Assembly: GCF_030824335.1 (NCBI RefSeq)
Contig: NZ_JAVBXX010000025.1
Location: 1 to 37,117 of the forward strand
Direction of reading: 5' to 3'
DNA length: 37,117 bases
From: Azonexus sp.
Lineage (GTDB): Bacteria; Pseudomonadota; Gammaproteobacteria; Burkholderiales; Rhodocyclaceae
The notes beneath the pieces are model-generated. The model saw nothing but the letters and a program-made list of their open reading frames with translations. It did not search any database and was not told the DNA's origin. The first letter of the stretch is position 1. Each line of letters opens with the position of its first letter. Shown in pieces: positions 15,744-24,500 of this stretch. The translations under genes and the position numbers were made by a program.

Positions 15744-16220
15744 TCAAGGTGCCTTGGCGGCAGGCCAGGGCTGGATCGGCACGGTCGAGATCGCATTGGT
15801 CGGCGCCCCGGCGATGATCTTGCGGCTGATGCCAAGATAAACCAGCACCTTGCGCTTGGCATCGTACAGGCGGTGAATCTGGGTTTCCTTGAAGAGCAGG
15901 GAAGTGTCTTCGCTGAATACGGTTTCCCGTTCCGGCAATTTGGCGGGCAGCGTAATCGGGCCGATCTGGCGGCAGGCGAGCGAAAACTGCGACGGATCTT
16001 CGGCCAGCCCGAAACTGCCCTTGATGCCGCCGGTGCGCGCCTGGCTGACATGGCAGGTGACGCCGGGAATCTTCGGATCATCGTAGGCATAAACGCAGAC
16101 GCGATGATTGGCGCCGATCAATTTCCATTCGGTCGTGCTGCAGCCGATTTCCTCGGCCGCCGCCGGCAGGGCGAAGGCGGCGAGTAATGCGCTGAGCAAC
16201 AGGGTAGGCAAGCGATACAT
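15744..16220 (-). CDS. creA: CreA family periplasmic protein
   Basis: 158 residues. A signal peptide of about 22 residues ends ALPAAAEE. The mature protein carries the CreA signature: IGCSTTEWKLIGANHRVCVYAYDDPKIPGVTCHVSQARTGG, then GLAEDPSQFSLACRQIGPI and a final strand region with IGISRKII-like sequence. CreA proteins are conserved exported proteins of unassigned function, named from the E. coli creABCD locus; no creB/C/D is present here. It has its own strong terminator downstream. Confidence 0.88.
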   Translation of the reverse strand: MYRLPTLLLSALLAAFALPAAAEEIGCSTTEWKLIGANHRVCVYAYDDPKIPGVTCHVSQARTGGIKGSFGLAEDPSQFSLACRQIGPITLPAKLPERETVFSEDTSLLFKETQIHRLYDAKRKVLVYLGISRKIIAGAPTNAISTVPIQPWPAAKAP

Positions 16221-16328
16221 GATGATTTCCGGTGAGATTGCGACAGGCCGAGTGTAATGCGCATCGTCTTTTCAGGGCGCATCAGGCGTAGCAAAGCCTT
16301 GATTGAAAGATTTTCATGAGAGCCTGTG

Positions 16329-16373
16329 AAAAATGCCCGATTTTTACGGTCGACCGCAAAATCGGGCATTTTT
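16329..16373. repeat. TGCGGTCGAC-family hairpin with nested palindrome
   Basis: AAAAATGCCCGAT (16329-16341) and ATCGGGCATTTTT (16361-16373) pair perfectly; the enclosed TTTACGGTCGACCGCAAA is itself a near-perfect palindrome, so the whole folds into one long hairpin. It lies 25 nt past the stop of the Cys-cluster gene (minus strand, ends 16398) and can serve as its terminator. Confidence 0.75.
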
Positions 16374-16397
16374 CAGGCTGCCGTGGTTTGTTTGGGA

Positions 16398-16970
16398 TCA
16401 GGTGCGCCTGGTCTTTGCCGGTGTCTTGCCCGTGCGTTCGCCGGGAAGCTTCTTCCGTTTCACCGACAGAGTGACCAGGAAGGGGAATTCTTCGTCAGCC
16501 GAGTCGACGATACGAAACTCTGGCCCGAGCGCGCGCGCCATCCAGGCCGTTAGTGCCGCACGGTCGACGGCCTCGCAACGCAGGTCGGCGATGACGGCAC
16601 CTTCATTTTCGTAGACCGGGAAGTCCGAGCAGCCAACAGGTTTGAGCGCCTGACCATAAACCTGGCACGAGCGGCCGGCTTGGTCGTAGGCAGGGCAGGG
16701 TTTGCCATGGACGTAGTAAAGCCCGTTGCCGGCACGAATTTCTTCCGGACCTTGGCCCGAGGCGAGCCGCCGGTCGAAGGCCGGACGCGATTCGTCCAGC
16801 CGCCAGAACGACTTGATCTGTTTCCACTCCAGTTCGAGAACGAGCGGGTCGAGACGGCAGCACGGCTTGCTGCACTCAGGGCAGTGCGGGATGACTTCGG
16901 CTACCTGATAGGCATCGGCCGCGGCGGCAAGCTCGCTGGCCAGGTGACGGCGGATATTTCCGGGACTCAT
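16398..16970 (-). CDS. YkgJ-type Cys-cluster (putative Zn/Fe-chelating) protein
   Basis: 190 residues. Conserved cysteines: CPECSKPCCRLD (about 30-41), KPCPAYDQAGRSCQVYGQALKPVGCSDFPVY (about 90-120), and a later RCE. This spacing resembles the YkgJ/UPF0153 family, thought to coordinate zinc or an Fe-S cluster; the function is unproved. The C-terminus is basic (VKRKKLPGERTGKTPAKTRRT). The ATG at 16970 is a reasonable start. It lies downstream of the GNAT gene on the same strand. Confidence 0.65.
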   Translation of the reverse strand: MSPGNIRRHLASELAAAADAYQVAEVIPHCPECSKPCCRLDPLVLELEWKQIKSFWRLDESRPAFDRRLASGQGPEEIRAGNGLYYVHGKPCPAYDQAGRSCQVYGQALKPVGCSDFPVYENEGAVIADLRCEAVDRAALTAWMARALGPEFRIVDSADEEFPFLVTLSVKRKKLPGERTGKTPAKTRRT

Positions 16971-17053
16971 CGGCAGGGCGGCTTGTCGGTTGGTAAAAGG
17001 AAGATCATGGGAGGCCGATCGTGTCAGTGTTTGTCGGGCAGGAATTTACCAGA

Positions 17054-17896
17054 TCAACCCAGTTCGAAGCTCGTGATGCCGAACTGTTTTTCCAGAGCCA
17101 GTGCAGGGAAAGCGCCGGTGTACATCCGTGCCGTCTCGAAAACCCGGGTCATCGCCCGAGATTCTGCCAGGGCCAGTGCGGCGGGATTGTTCTCCGGTAC
17201 ATCCAGAAACACCGGGCTGCCGTCGGGTAGCGGAGCCGTCAGCCCGGCGTAAATTGACTCGGCCAGGGCTGGCGTGTCGGCAAACAGGGGGCCGATTTTG
17301 TAACCCTGGCGGCAGGGACGGATCACGCCGTAGCCCTGCAATGCCCCATGTGCCATACAGGCCAGACCCCGGCTACCCGCCAAGCCCACCCAGGCACGGA
17401 GAAAATCAGGTCGCGATGCGGGGAAAACCTGCCGGTCGTAAGCCGCCAGCAGTTCGGGGGCGATCTGGTGCAGGGGGTGCAAGCTGGCGGGCGGCGGCAT
17501 GTTGGCACTGATGCCTTCGTAGCGAATGTTTCGATAGGCCAGCCGGAAGCCGGATTTGCCGTAATTGGCCTGCTGGGCCACCACCCCGTCCAGGCCCACG
17601 TTATACCCGGCCAGTCGCCTCATGGCCGCCTGCCATAACTGGATGCCATAACCCCGGCCCCGTTGTTCCGGCAGCACGATGTAGAGGCCGATGAAACCGA
17701 AGTTTTCCGGATAGGCCACCGCAGAAATGCAGCCGATGGGCAGACCATCCAGCAGGCCGATCAGGAATCCTTCCGGATTGGCTTGGTAGAAACAAACGGC
17801 ATCATGAAGCCCCGGGTTCCAGCCTTCCCGGGCAGCCTGTTCGATGGCCCAGGGGATTTCATCCCGGCTCATGGGGCGAATGGTCAGTGAGCTCAT
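17054..17896 (-). CDS. GNAT N-acetyltransferase with C-terminal Acetyltransf_18-like domain
   Basis: 280 residues from the ATG at 17896 (MSSLTIRPMSRDEIPWAIEQ), with GAAGAG upstream; the open frame extends further but lacks support. The N-terminal GNAT domain has the acetyl-CoA loop IGLYIVLPEQRGRGYGIQLWQAAM (motif A, RGxGxG/A). The C-terminal half (DFLRAWVGLAGSRGLACMAHG, GYKIGPLFADTPALAESIYAGL, VFLDVPENNPAALAL) matches the second domain of YitH/DUF1248-type acetyltransferases, which act on small amines or amino acids. The substrate is unknown. Confidence 0.8.
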   Translation of the reverse strand: MSSLTIRPMSRDEIPWAIEQAAREGWNPGLHDAVCFYQANPEGFLIGLLDGLPIGCISAVAYPENFGFIGLYIVLPEQRGRGYGIQLWQAAMRRLAGYNVGLDGVVAQQANYGKSGFRLAYRNIRYEGISANMPPPASLHPLHQIAPELLAAYDRQVFPASRPDFLRAWVGLAGSRGLACMAHGALQGYGVIRPCRQGYKIGPLFADTPALAESIYAGLTAPLPDGSPVFLDVPENNPAALALAESRAMTRVFETARMYTGAFPALALEKQFGITSFELG

Positions 17897-17948
17897 AGCG
17901 TCTCTTCGTGCTTGATTGCAGCCAGGGCGGGGCTGAAAAAGGGCGAAA

Positions 17949-17968
17949 TTTTGCGGTCGACCGCAAAA
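17949..17968. repeat. Perfect 20-bp palindrome of the TGCGGTCGAC family
   Basis: TTTTGCGGTCGACCGCAAAA, flanked by GGGCGAAA and a GGGCATTTTTCGCC-type segment that extends the stem imperfectly. It lies between the end of the small membrane protein gene (18000) and the GNAT start (17896). It is the clearest single copy of the repeat core. Confidence 0.8.
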
Positions 17969-17999
17969 ACAGGGCATTTTTCGCCAGGGCTCGATGGCG

Positions 18000-18173
18000 T
18001 CACGACGGATCGCTCTTTTCCGCCGGCTTGCCTTGGCGCTCGCCGAGAAGCAGTAGCAGTCGGAGCATGGCGACGCAGCCGAAGGCGGTGCCGAGAATTG
18101 CGGCCCAGGACCATGCCGGGAACAGGTAGCTGCCCAGAGCGGCCAGGCTCAGAAAAATAATGGCGAAAAACAT
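18000..18173 (-). CDS. Small membrane protein (57 residues)
   Basis: Minus-strand ATG at 18173 gives MFFAIIFLSLAALGSYLFPA, then a second hydrophobic stretch WAAILGTAFGCVAMLRLLLLL and a charged tail GERQGKPAEKSDPS. Two transmembrane helices are predicted. GGAG lies 9-10 nt before the ATG. Codon use (strong third-position GC in the second half) fits a real gene. The family is not recognised. A TGCGGTCGAC palindrome follows the stop. Confidence 0.6.
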   Translation of the reverse strand: MFFAIIFLSLAALGSYLFPAWSWAAILGTAFGCVAMLRLLLLLGERQGKPAEKSDPS

Positions 18174-18215
18174 GCAGGAAATGCTCCGTGTTTGGGAAAG
18201 GAGGCCAATGAGCCA

Positions 18216-18899
18216 TTAAACCTGATTCTTGTGTTGTTCTGCAGCCTCTCGTTTGTCGAGATACGAAGCCAGCGCCTCAAAGCTCTGATCGGTAGTGCCG
18301 TTGCCGCTCGAATCGACGAACAGGTATTTGAAGAGATTTCGGACATTGGCCGCCGTAACTTCCGTGTCGGCCGGGTCGAAACGCTGGCCATTGGGCAGCG
18401 TGACTTGCTGGCCGTCCATCCCGATGCGCGACATGCCGACCAGCAGCAGCCCGGTGGCTGCCTCACGATTGCCCTGCGCGACCATTTCGTCGAACAGTGC
18501 TTTCTCACCGGAGGACAGGTAGGCCATGGTATTGACCATGCCGCTGGCCTTCTGCATGTAATCCAACTCGTCTGCCGTCAGCGCTTCCCAGCCGTTCATG
18601 CCATTTGTCTTGATTTTCTCGAGCAATTCGCCGTAACGCTGGTCGTGTTTTTCCAGGTATTCAAAATCGGCCGGCGAACGCTCGACGTTCGGTCGTGACT
18701 TGATTTCAGCGATTTTCTGCTGCACTTCGGCGCTTGTGGTCGTTTTTTTCGCCGCGTCGAATTGTGCACGGGCGGCATCGGAAATGCTGACCTTGTCGGC
18801 AAGGTTTGCCGCTGCGCTCGGCATGCTTTGCCGCGCCGGCGTAGCGGAATGGGTTTTGCCGTACGCAGCAGCGATTTGATTGAAGCCTTGAATGATCAT
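18216..18899 (-). CDS. Hypothetical protein, paralogue family 'MIIQGYNN...VSISDAAR', copy 1
   Basis: 227 residues from the ATG at 18899 (MIIQGFNQIAAAYGKTHSAT), preceded by GAGGAGTC. The first 45 residues, through RQSMPSAAANLADKVSISDAARAQ, are nearly the same as in copies 2 and 3 (20750, 21432); the rest is unrelated to them by eye. The body is helical and charged, with no signal peptide or membrane segment. Near the C-terminus FVDSSGNGTTDQSFEAL partly resembles an EF-hand loop, but the 12th-position acid is missing. I do not recognise the family. The common head with variable body suggests a targeting or partner-binding segment. Confidence 0.65.
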   Translation of the reverse strand: MIIQGFNQIAAAYGKTHSATPARQSMPSAAANLADKVSISDAARAQFDAAKKTTTSAEVQQKIAEIKSRPNVERSPADFEYLEKHDQRYGELLEKIKTNGMNGWEALTADELDYMQKASGMVNTMAYLSSGEKALFDEMVAQGNREAATGLLLVGMSRIGMDGQQVTLPNGQRFDPADTEVTAANVRNLFKYLFVDSSGNGTTDQSFEALASYLDKREAAEQHKNQV

Positions 18900-18999
18900 T
18901 TTTTGACTCCTCTGATATGCGTTTGCAATGATGCAAAAAGCATTCCATTCGGTACGGGAGTCAAATGCCAAGTGCGCTAGCAGGGGAGTTGTTGGCGCT

Positions 19000-19042
19000 T
19001 GCGGTCGACGCGAAAAATCCCCAATTTTTCATGTCGACCGCA
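19000..19042. repeat. TGCGGTCGAC inverted pair
   Basis: TGCGGTCGAC (19000-19009) and GTCGACCGCA (19033-19042) enclose GAAAAATCCCCAATTTTTC, itself a small hairpin. Unlike the other copies it lies between divergent genes (starts at 18899 and 19089), so gene-end termination does not explain it. A matching pair with similar spacing lies upstream of copy 3 at 21532-21576. Confidence 0.7.
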
Positions 19043-19088
19043 GTAATTTTTTCTACACCTGAATCCTAATCAATGGGGTCGGAGTGAA

Positions 19089-19457
19089 TTGAAAACTTGC
19101 CTGGTCGTCGACATCGGCGGCCAAGTTACGGTCTACGACACGCTGGACAACCAGATCGGCGGCGTTTCACAGCAACAGGGCGGCAACGACTCGATGACTT
19201 TCAGCAGCCAGTATGGAACGATCAGCGTCAGCAGCCTGCCGGTCATCAGCATCAACGGCTACCTGCAGCAACAACCGCAGCAAAACTTCAGCGCGCCAGC
19301 CCAAAACTTCAATGAAGCGCCGACCCAGCCAGCGCCAACGGCCCAGGAAGGCGATGTCTTTGCCAAAATCGAACGACTGGCCGATCTCTTTCAAAAAGGC
19401 ATCCTGACCGAGCAGGAGTTCACCACCAAGAAAATGGAATTGCTGAGTCAGCTTTGA
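19089..19457 (+). CDS. SHOCT-domain protein
   Basis: 122 residues; the likely start is TTG at 19089 (MKTCLVVDIGGQVTVYDTLD) with GGAG about 6 nt before it. The N-terminal half is a beta-rich segment (QVTVYDTLDNQIGGV, MTFSSQYGTISVSSLPV). A Gln/Pro/Ala linker follows, and a C-terminal SHOCT module FAKIERLADLFQKGILTEQEFTTKKMELLSQL (about 90-122) completes it. SHOCT is a short helical C-terminal domain of putative oligomerisation role, found on many unrelated proteins. Function unknown. It diverges from the copy-1 paralogue. Confidence 0.7.
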   Translation: MKTCLVVDIGGQVTVYDTLDNQIGGVSQQQGGNDSMTFSSQYGTISVSSLPVISINGYLQQQPQQNFSAPAQNFNEAPTQPAPTAQEGDVFAKIERLADLFQKGILTEQEFTTKKMELLSQL

Positions 19458-19482
19458 TCGGCTTGATGTCGGAATAAAGCTC

Positions 19483-19794
19483 CTACGACTGTGCGTGAAT
19501 CGGTTGGGCTACCAGGCGAACGCCGAGCGCTGCGCAAACCTTGCTGATGGTTTCAAAACGCGGGCTGGCATCCGGGCGCAGCGCTTTATAGAGCGCTTCG
19601 CGAGTAATCCCCGAGGCTTTGGCAATGTCGCTCATGCCGCGTGCCCGGGCAATGGTGCCCAAGGCATCCGCCAGTGCCGCCGGATCGTTTTCTTCCAGTA
19701 CCACAGTCAGATATTCGGCAACGGACTGCTCGTCCGGCAAATGCTCTGCCATATCGAACTCGGGCAGATCGGTGATTTTAATTTTCCGGGTCAT
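19483..19794 (-). CDS. HigA-type antitoxin (addiction module antidote, HTH)
   Basis: 103 residues. The N-terminal KIKITDLPEFDMAEHLPDEQSVAEYLTVVLEENDPAALADALGTIARARGM is typical of the COG3636 'putative addiction module antidote' family. The HTH region is MSDIAKASGITREALYKALRPDASPRFETISKVCAALGVRL. It neutralises the toxin encoded just upstream (3 nt gap) and probably represses the operon. Confidence 0.88.
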   Translation of the reverse strand: MTRKIKITDLPEFDMAEHLPDEQSVAEYLTVVLEENDPAALADALGTIARARGMSDIAKASGITREALYKALRPDASPRFETISKVCAALGVRLVAQPIHAQS

Positions 19795-19797
19795 CGT

Positions 19798-20094
19798 TCA
19801 ATCCTCCAGCATGGCGGCCAACCTGACGGCCTTGGCAATATCAGCGGTCTGCGTGGCCTTGTCACCACCACCCAGCATCACAATCAGCACCTCGCCGCGT
19901 TGCACGTAGTACATCCGCCAGCCCGGCCCGAAGTGCTCTCGCATCTCAAACACGCCGTCACCGACCGCCTTCACATCGCCAAGATTTCCCTTCTGGGCTT
20001 TCTCCAGCCGGCGCGCCAGACGGCGATGCGTCATGCCGTCCTTGAGGCCATTCAGCCATGCGGTGAACTCGGGGAGGGGCTTGATCGAGTACAT
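19798..20094 (-). CDS. RelE/ParE-superfamily toxin (HigB-like, COG3657)
   Basis: 98 residues: FTAWLNGLKDGMTHRRLARRLEKAQKGNLGDVKAVGDGVFEMREHFGPGWRMYYVQRGEVLIVMLGGGDKATQ. This is the compact RelE-like fold of the 'killer protein' family, which acts on translating mRNA or on gyrase depending on the subgroup. The toxin gene comes first and the antitoxin second, as is usual for Hig-type modules. Complete; no damage seen. Confidence 0.88.
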   Translation of the reverse strand: MYSIKPLPEFTAWLNGLKDGMTHRRLARRLEKAQKGNLGDVKAVGDGVFEMREHFGPGWRMYYVQRGEVLIVMLGGGDKATQTADIAKAVRLAAMLED

Positions 20095-20207
20095 GGGTAA
20101 AGTGTAGTCGTTCGATTACGGTTGGTCAATTTTGAGCGGCGAGAGACACACCGTGGTCTGTCCCAAGTTTCACAGTTTCACGCCGGAAGTAATTAACCTG
20201 ACACCGA

Positions 20208-20750
20208 TTACCCTATCACCCGCACCCCGTCGCTCCATCCCCAACCCGTCGCTTCAAGGTAGTCGCTAGACTGTGAATTTATGTGATCGAACATCATGCC
20301 GATAATTTGCACGGGATCGGTTCCTTTCGCCTTTTCAGAGTCATACATGGCTTTAATCTGTGCGTCGACTATCGATGCCTCTTGACCGAACCTGTCTCTG
20401 AAGTTCTGATCAATCATCCGTCCTGAACTGGCTAGCTTATTCAACTTCCCATCGGGGCCCATGTCGTAGATGCTGGAATAGCATATTTGGCTTGGTGCAG
20501 CTGTCATTTGGTAGGCTATTTTTTCTGCGCTTGCGCGGTCTGAGCTTGCTGCACGCAACACCTCTTCTTGGACAGGGGTTCTGGTTTGTGTAACGGTGCG
20601 CTGGCTTTCAGAAAGCGCTCTGGCGGCATCTGAAATGCTGACCCTGTCGGCAAGGTTTGCCATTGCTGTCGGCATATTTTGCCGCTCGCTCGCGGGTTTC
20701 TGGCTTTTGCCATAAACGGCAGCGATGTTGTTGTAGCCTTGGATGATCAT
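20208..20750 (-). CDS. Hypothetical protein, 'MIIQGYNN' family copy 2
   Basis: 180 residues; GGGAGTCATCGCA precedes the ATG at 20750. Head MIIQGYNNIAAVYGKSQKPA, then MPTAMANLADRVSISDAARAL. The C-terminal part (AMYDSEKAKGTDPVQIIGMMFDHINSQSSDYLEATGWGW) is clearly related to copy 3 (ALYEAEKADGTADPEIIEKLF...DSYLNIVGWE), while the central 60 residues differ. No signal peptide, membrane helix or catalytic motif is seen. Not recognised. Copies 2 and 3 are tandem and probably co-transcribed or recently duplicated. Confidence 0.65.
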   Translation of the reverse strand: MIIQGYNNIAAVYGKSQKPASERQNMPTAMANLADRVSISDAARALSESQRTVTQTRTPVQEEVLRAASSDRASAEKIAYQMTAAPSQICYSSIYDMGPDGKLNKLASSGRMIDQNFRDRFGQEASIVDAQIKAMYDSEKAKGTDPVQIIGMMFDHINSQSSDYLEATGWGWSDGVRVIG

Positions 20751-20808
20751 TGCGATGACTCCCTATCTGAATCTTCGAAATCGTAGCCCAGCCACATTTT
20801 TGTGGTGG

Positions 20809-21432
20809 TCATTGAGTAGCATGTTGACGTTGTGTATCTGCGGCAATCGCATTCTTCTCTGCAGTTGAAGAGTGGTTTGTGGCGCGTTCCCAGCCGACAA
20901 TATTGAGGTAGCTGTCTGACCGGGAGTCAGTTAGCCGGAACAGCTTTTCAATGATTTCCGGATCGGCAGTGCCATCGGCTTTTTCTGCCTCGTATAAGGC
21001 AATGCGCTCTGTTCTGGCAATCGCCGCTTCTGCCTTGAATTCGGCTAGATTCTTGTCGGTGACGAGTTCGCCCGTGTAGGTATAGCGCATGGTCGGGTAG
21101 TTGGTGATGTCGACCAGCGGGCCATTGGTTTGATAGCCGTCGTCATAGGCGAAGTCATGGGCGAATTTTTCACCCCATGCCGGAAACTCCCTGGCGGTGT
21201 CGATAACGCCGCTTTGCCAGAGAAGGTGCGTTCCTCCTCTGCTGCCAGTTGCCTGATCGCTGCTTGTCTGGGAAAGGTTTTGGGTTTCGGATGATAGGGA
21301 TTTGGCGGCATCTGAAATGCTGACCCTATCGGTAAGGTTTGCCGTTGCTGCCGGCATGCTTTGCCGCTCGATTACAGGTTTCTGGCTCTTGCCATAAATG
21401 GCAGTGATGTTGTTGTAGCCCTGGATGATCAT
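20809..21432 (-). CDS. Hypothetical protein, 'MIIQGYNN' family copy 3
   Basis: 207 residues; AAGGAGTCGACA before the ATG at 21432. Head MIIQGYNNITAIYGKSQKPV, then MPAATANLTDRVSISDAAKSL. The DNA of the head is also highly similar to copies 1 and 2, so the repeat is recent or maintained by conversion. The C-terminus is shared with copy 2. The promoter-side DNA resembles that of copy 1, including an upstream TGCGGTCGAC-type inverted pair, indicating duplication of gene plus control region. Function not recognised. Confidence 0.65.
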   Translation of the reverse strand: MIIQGYNNITAIYGKSQKPVIERQSMPAATANLTDRVSISDAAKSLSSETQNLSQTSSDQATGSRGGTHLLWQSGVIDTAREFPAWGEKFAHDFAYDDGYQTNGPLVDITNYPTMRYTYTGELVTDKNLAEFKAEAAIARTERIALYEAEKADGTADPEIIEKLFRLTDSRSDSYLNIVGWERATNHSSTAEKNAIAADTQRQHATQ

Positions 21433-21531
21433 TGTCGACTCCTTAATTCATGCATTTGAAATTACGCAAAATGCATGCCACTGGGTGGTGGAATCAAATC
21501 GCCGATCAGATGGGCTGGTAGGCAGGGATAT

Positions 21532-21576
21532 CTGCGGTCAACGCAGAAAATCGGGCATTTTTCCTGTCGACCGCAG
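21532..21576. repeat. TGCGGTCRAC inverted pair behind sbcC
   Basis: CTGCGGTCAAC (21532-21542) and GTCGACCGCAG (21566-21576) pair with one mismatch around AGAAAATCGGGCATTTTTC. The element ends 13 nt past the sbcC stop (minus strand) and probably terminates it; it also lies upstream of copy 3. Confidence 0.7.
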
Positions 21577-21588
21577 TTTTTCTGCCGG

Positions 21589-24500
21589 TTAAATCCTCAG
21601 ACGCGAATATCCGACTCCACCGCCTTTTTCCACCCGAATCTGCGCCGGAATCCGTTCCTTCATGCCTTCGACGTGGCTGATGACGCCGATCATCTTGCCG
21701 CTGGCGTTGAGCGTGTCGAGGGCGTTCAGGGCGGTTTCCAGGGTGTCGGAATCCAGTGTGCCGAAACCTTCGTCGAGGAACAGCGAGTCGATGCTGGTCT
21801 TGTGGCTGACCAGGTCGGACAGGGCGAGCGCCAGCGCCAGGCTGACCAGGAAGCTTTCGCCGCCGGAGAGTGTGCGGGTGTCGCGGGCGACTTCGCCCTG
21901 CCAGCTGTCGACGATGTCGAGTTCGAGTTCGCCGGTGCTTTTGCGGCGCAGCAGGTAGCGGCCGTGCAGGCGGGCGAGGTGGCCGTTGGCCAGGTGCAGC
22001 AGGTGGTCGAGCGTGAGGCCCTGGGCGAACTTGCGGAACTTGTCGCCCCTGGCTGAGCCGATCAGGCTGTCGAGGCGTTGCCAGATGTCGGTTTCGGCAG
22101 TTTGCGCGGCGATCTGGGCGAACAGCGCCTGCTGGCTTTGCCGCGCCTCTTGGTCGCGGGTGAGCAGGGCGCGCTGGGCGCCGAGTTGTTCGCTGAGTTG
22201 GCGGCGCTGGGTGTCGAGTTGAGTGAGGGTTTCGTCGAGTTCGGGTAGCGGCGGGATGGGTGTTTCGTCGGCGCTGGCTTGCAGGCGGGTGAGCTTTTCG
22301 CGGGCTGCCTTGAGTACGGCTTCGGCTTGCTGTTTGGCCAGTTGCCGGGTTTCCTTCAGTTGCAGCAGGCGTTGGCGTTCTTCGGCCGGCAGCAGCGCGG
22401 TGCTGTAGGCGGCGAGATCGGCGAAGGGGCTGGCGGCGAGGGCGGTTTGCCAGGCGGTCGAGGCTTCGGCGAAGGCCTTTTGCTGTTGGGCGAGGTTGGT
22501 TTCGAGTTGTGTTTGGCGGCCTTGTTGGGCGGCGAGTTGCTGGGTCAGATCGGCGATGCAGTTGGTGCTGCGGGTGAGGGCGGTGGCCGGGTCGTCGGTG
22601 ACCGGGATTTCTGCGACCATGAATTCAGAGGCTGGCCCCAGGGGCGACGGGGTTTCCGGGCAGTTTTTCCGGCGTTCCGCCCATTGCGCGGCCTGGGTTT
22701 GTGCTGCGTCGTAGCGTTCCTGTTGCTGGACGAGAAGGGCGGCCAGTTCTTGGCGGCGTTTCTGCGTTTGCTGCCAGTGTTGCCATTCGCCGTCGCGTTC
22801 GCCTAGCCAAGTGGCGGGATCGGGCGGGATTTCGTTCAGCGTTTCGACCAGTCTGGCGTCGAGTTCGGCCTGTTCGCGGGCGATGGCCTGCAGGGTTTTG
22901 TTTATCTCGGCCTGACGGGTCTGGTTGGCTTGCGTCGTCTGTTGCAGCAGTTTCTGCTGGTTGCCGGCGTTGAGCAGCGCCTGGGCGGCGTCGGTGGCGG
23001 TCTTGCGGGCGGCGTTCAGCGCCTGCTCGCCCTGATCGGCGGCTTGCATCCGGGCGGCGAGTCGGGTTTGCGCCTGTTCGGCGGCGGCGCGCGCGGTGGC
23101 CAGGGTTTCTGCGTTCTGCCAGGCGTCGACCGCAAGTGTGTTTGCGGGCAGTTCGGCGATGCTTTCCTGCCATTCGTTCTGCAGGCGGGCGCTTTCCAGT
23201 GTCGTTCTGGCTTGCTGCTCCAGCCCGCTTTTTTGCGTGGCTTGTGCGGCGGCTTGTTCGGCACGCAGTTGCTGGCCTTTCTGGGTCAGCGTTTCGAGCG
23301 CCGTCTGCTTTTCCTTGAGCGCGGTTTCGGTGGCGGAAACGTCGAGCGCGGCGTAGGCGGCGATGGCCGGGTGCTCATGGGCGCCGCATAGCGGGCAGGC
23401 TTCGCCGGGCTGCAGTTGCTGGCGATGTTGCTCCAGGCTCTGGATGCGGCGTTCCTGTTCGAGCAGCTTCTGCTTGTCGGCGACCTGGCCGGCAAGTTCC
23501 TTGTGTTGCTCGCGCAGGGTGATCAGCAGCTTTTCCTGGGCGGCGATCTTCTGTTCGCCCTGTTGCAGTTGCGCGGCCTGCGTCGTTTGCAACTCGGCCA
23601 GTTCGCGGCGGCGCTGGGCGAGGGCTTCGCGTTGTTGCCAGCGGGCGAGGTTGGCTTGTTCGCGTTGCCAGTGGGCGCGAAGTTCGGCCAGCGTCTGGCC
23701 GGCGAGGCGTTGGTTCTGCTCGGCCTGAATTTTTTCCAGGGCGGCGTCGGCAGTGGTTTTTGCCTTGTTTGCAGTGTCGACCGCAAGATTCTGCGCGGCG
23801 AGCTGGCGCGCGGTTTCAGCTTGTTCCTGTTCGAGTTTCTGCTGCGCCTGTTGCTGGGTGGCGAGGTCGCGGCCTAGCTTGGCCCGCTGGTCGAACTGCT
23901 GGCGCCAGACGCCGAGGCGTTCGCCGAGTTGGGCGTGTTGCGGATGAGCGGTGCAGAAGTCGTCGAGTTGTTTGGCTTCGCGCTGGCTTTGTTGCAGGGC
24001 CTGCTGCGTTTGCGCGGCGACCTGGGCGCTGTAGTGTTCGGCGGCGAGGTGCTGGGCGAACTGTTCGCCTTGTCGTGTCACGCGCTCGGCGTGCAGGGTC
24101 TTGAGTTCGTTTTCGCTTTGGGCGCAGGCGGTGCCGGCCTGTTGCCACTGCAAATGCAGCGGCTTGAGCGCTTCGGCCGGTTCGCTGGCGGCGAGCTTGG
24201 CAAGTTCCGGCGCGGCGGCGGTCAGCGCGGCGTCGACTTCCTGTTGCCTGACTTCGGCGGTTTTGATTTCCTGTTCGCCTTGCGTCAGATCGAGACGCCA
24301 CTGGCGCTGGCTTTGCGTCTGCTGGTGGCGGCGCTGGAGGTCGGCGAGTTGGCTGTCGAGGCGGGCGACTTCCATTTGCATGGCGGCGCGCTGCTCATCG
24401 CTCAACAGTTCCATGCCGTCGGCGCGGGCTTTCAACTGGTCGAGCTGACTTTTGGCTTCGCGCGCCTGTTCGAAAACCTTGCGCGAGATCTCGCCGTAGA

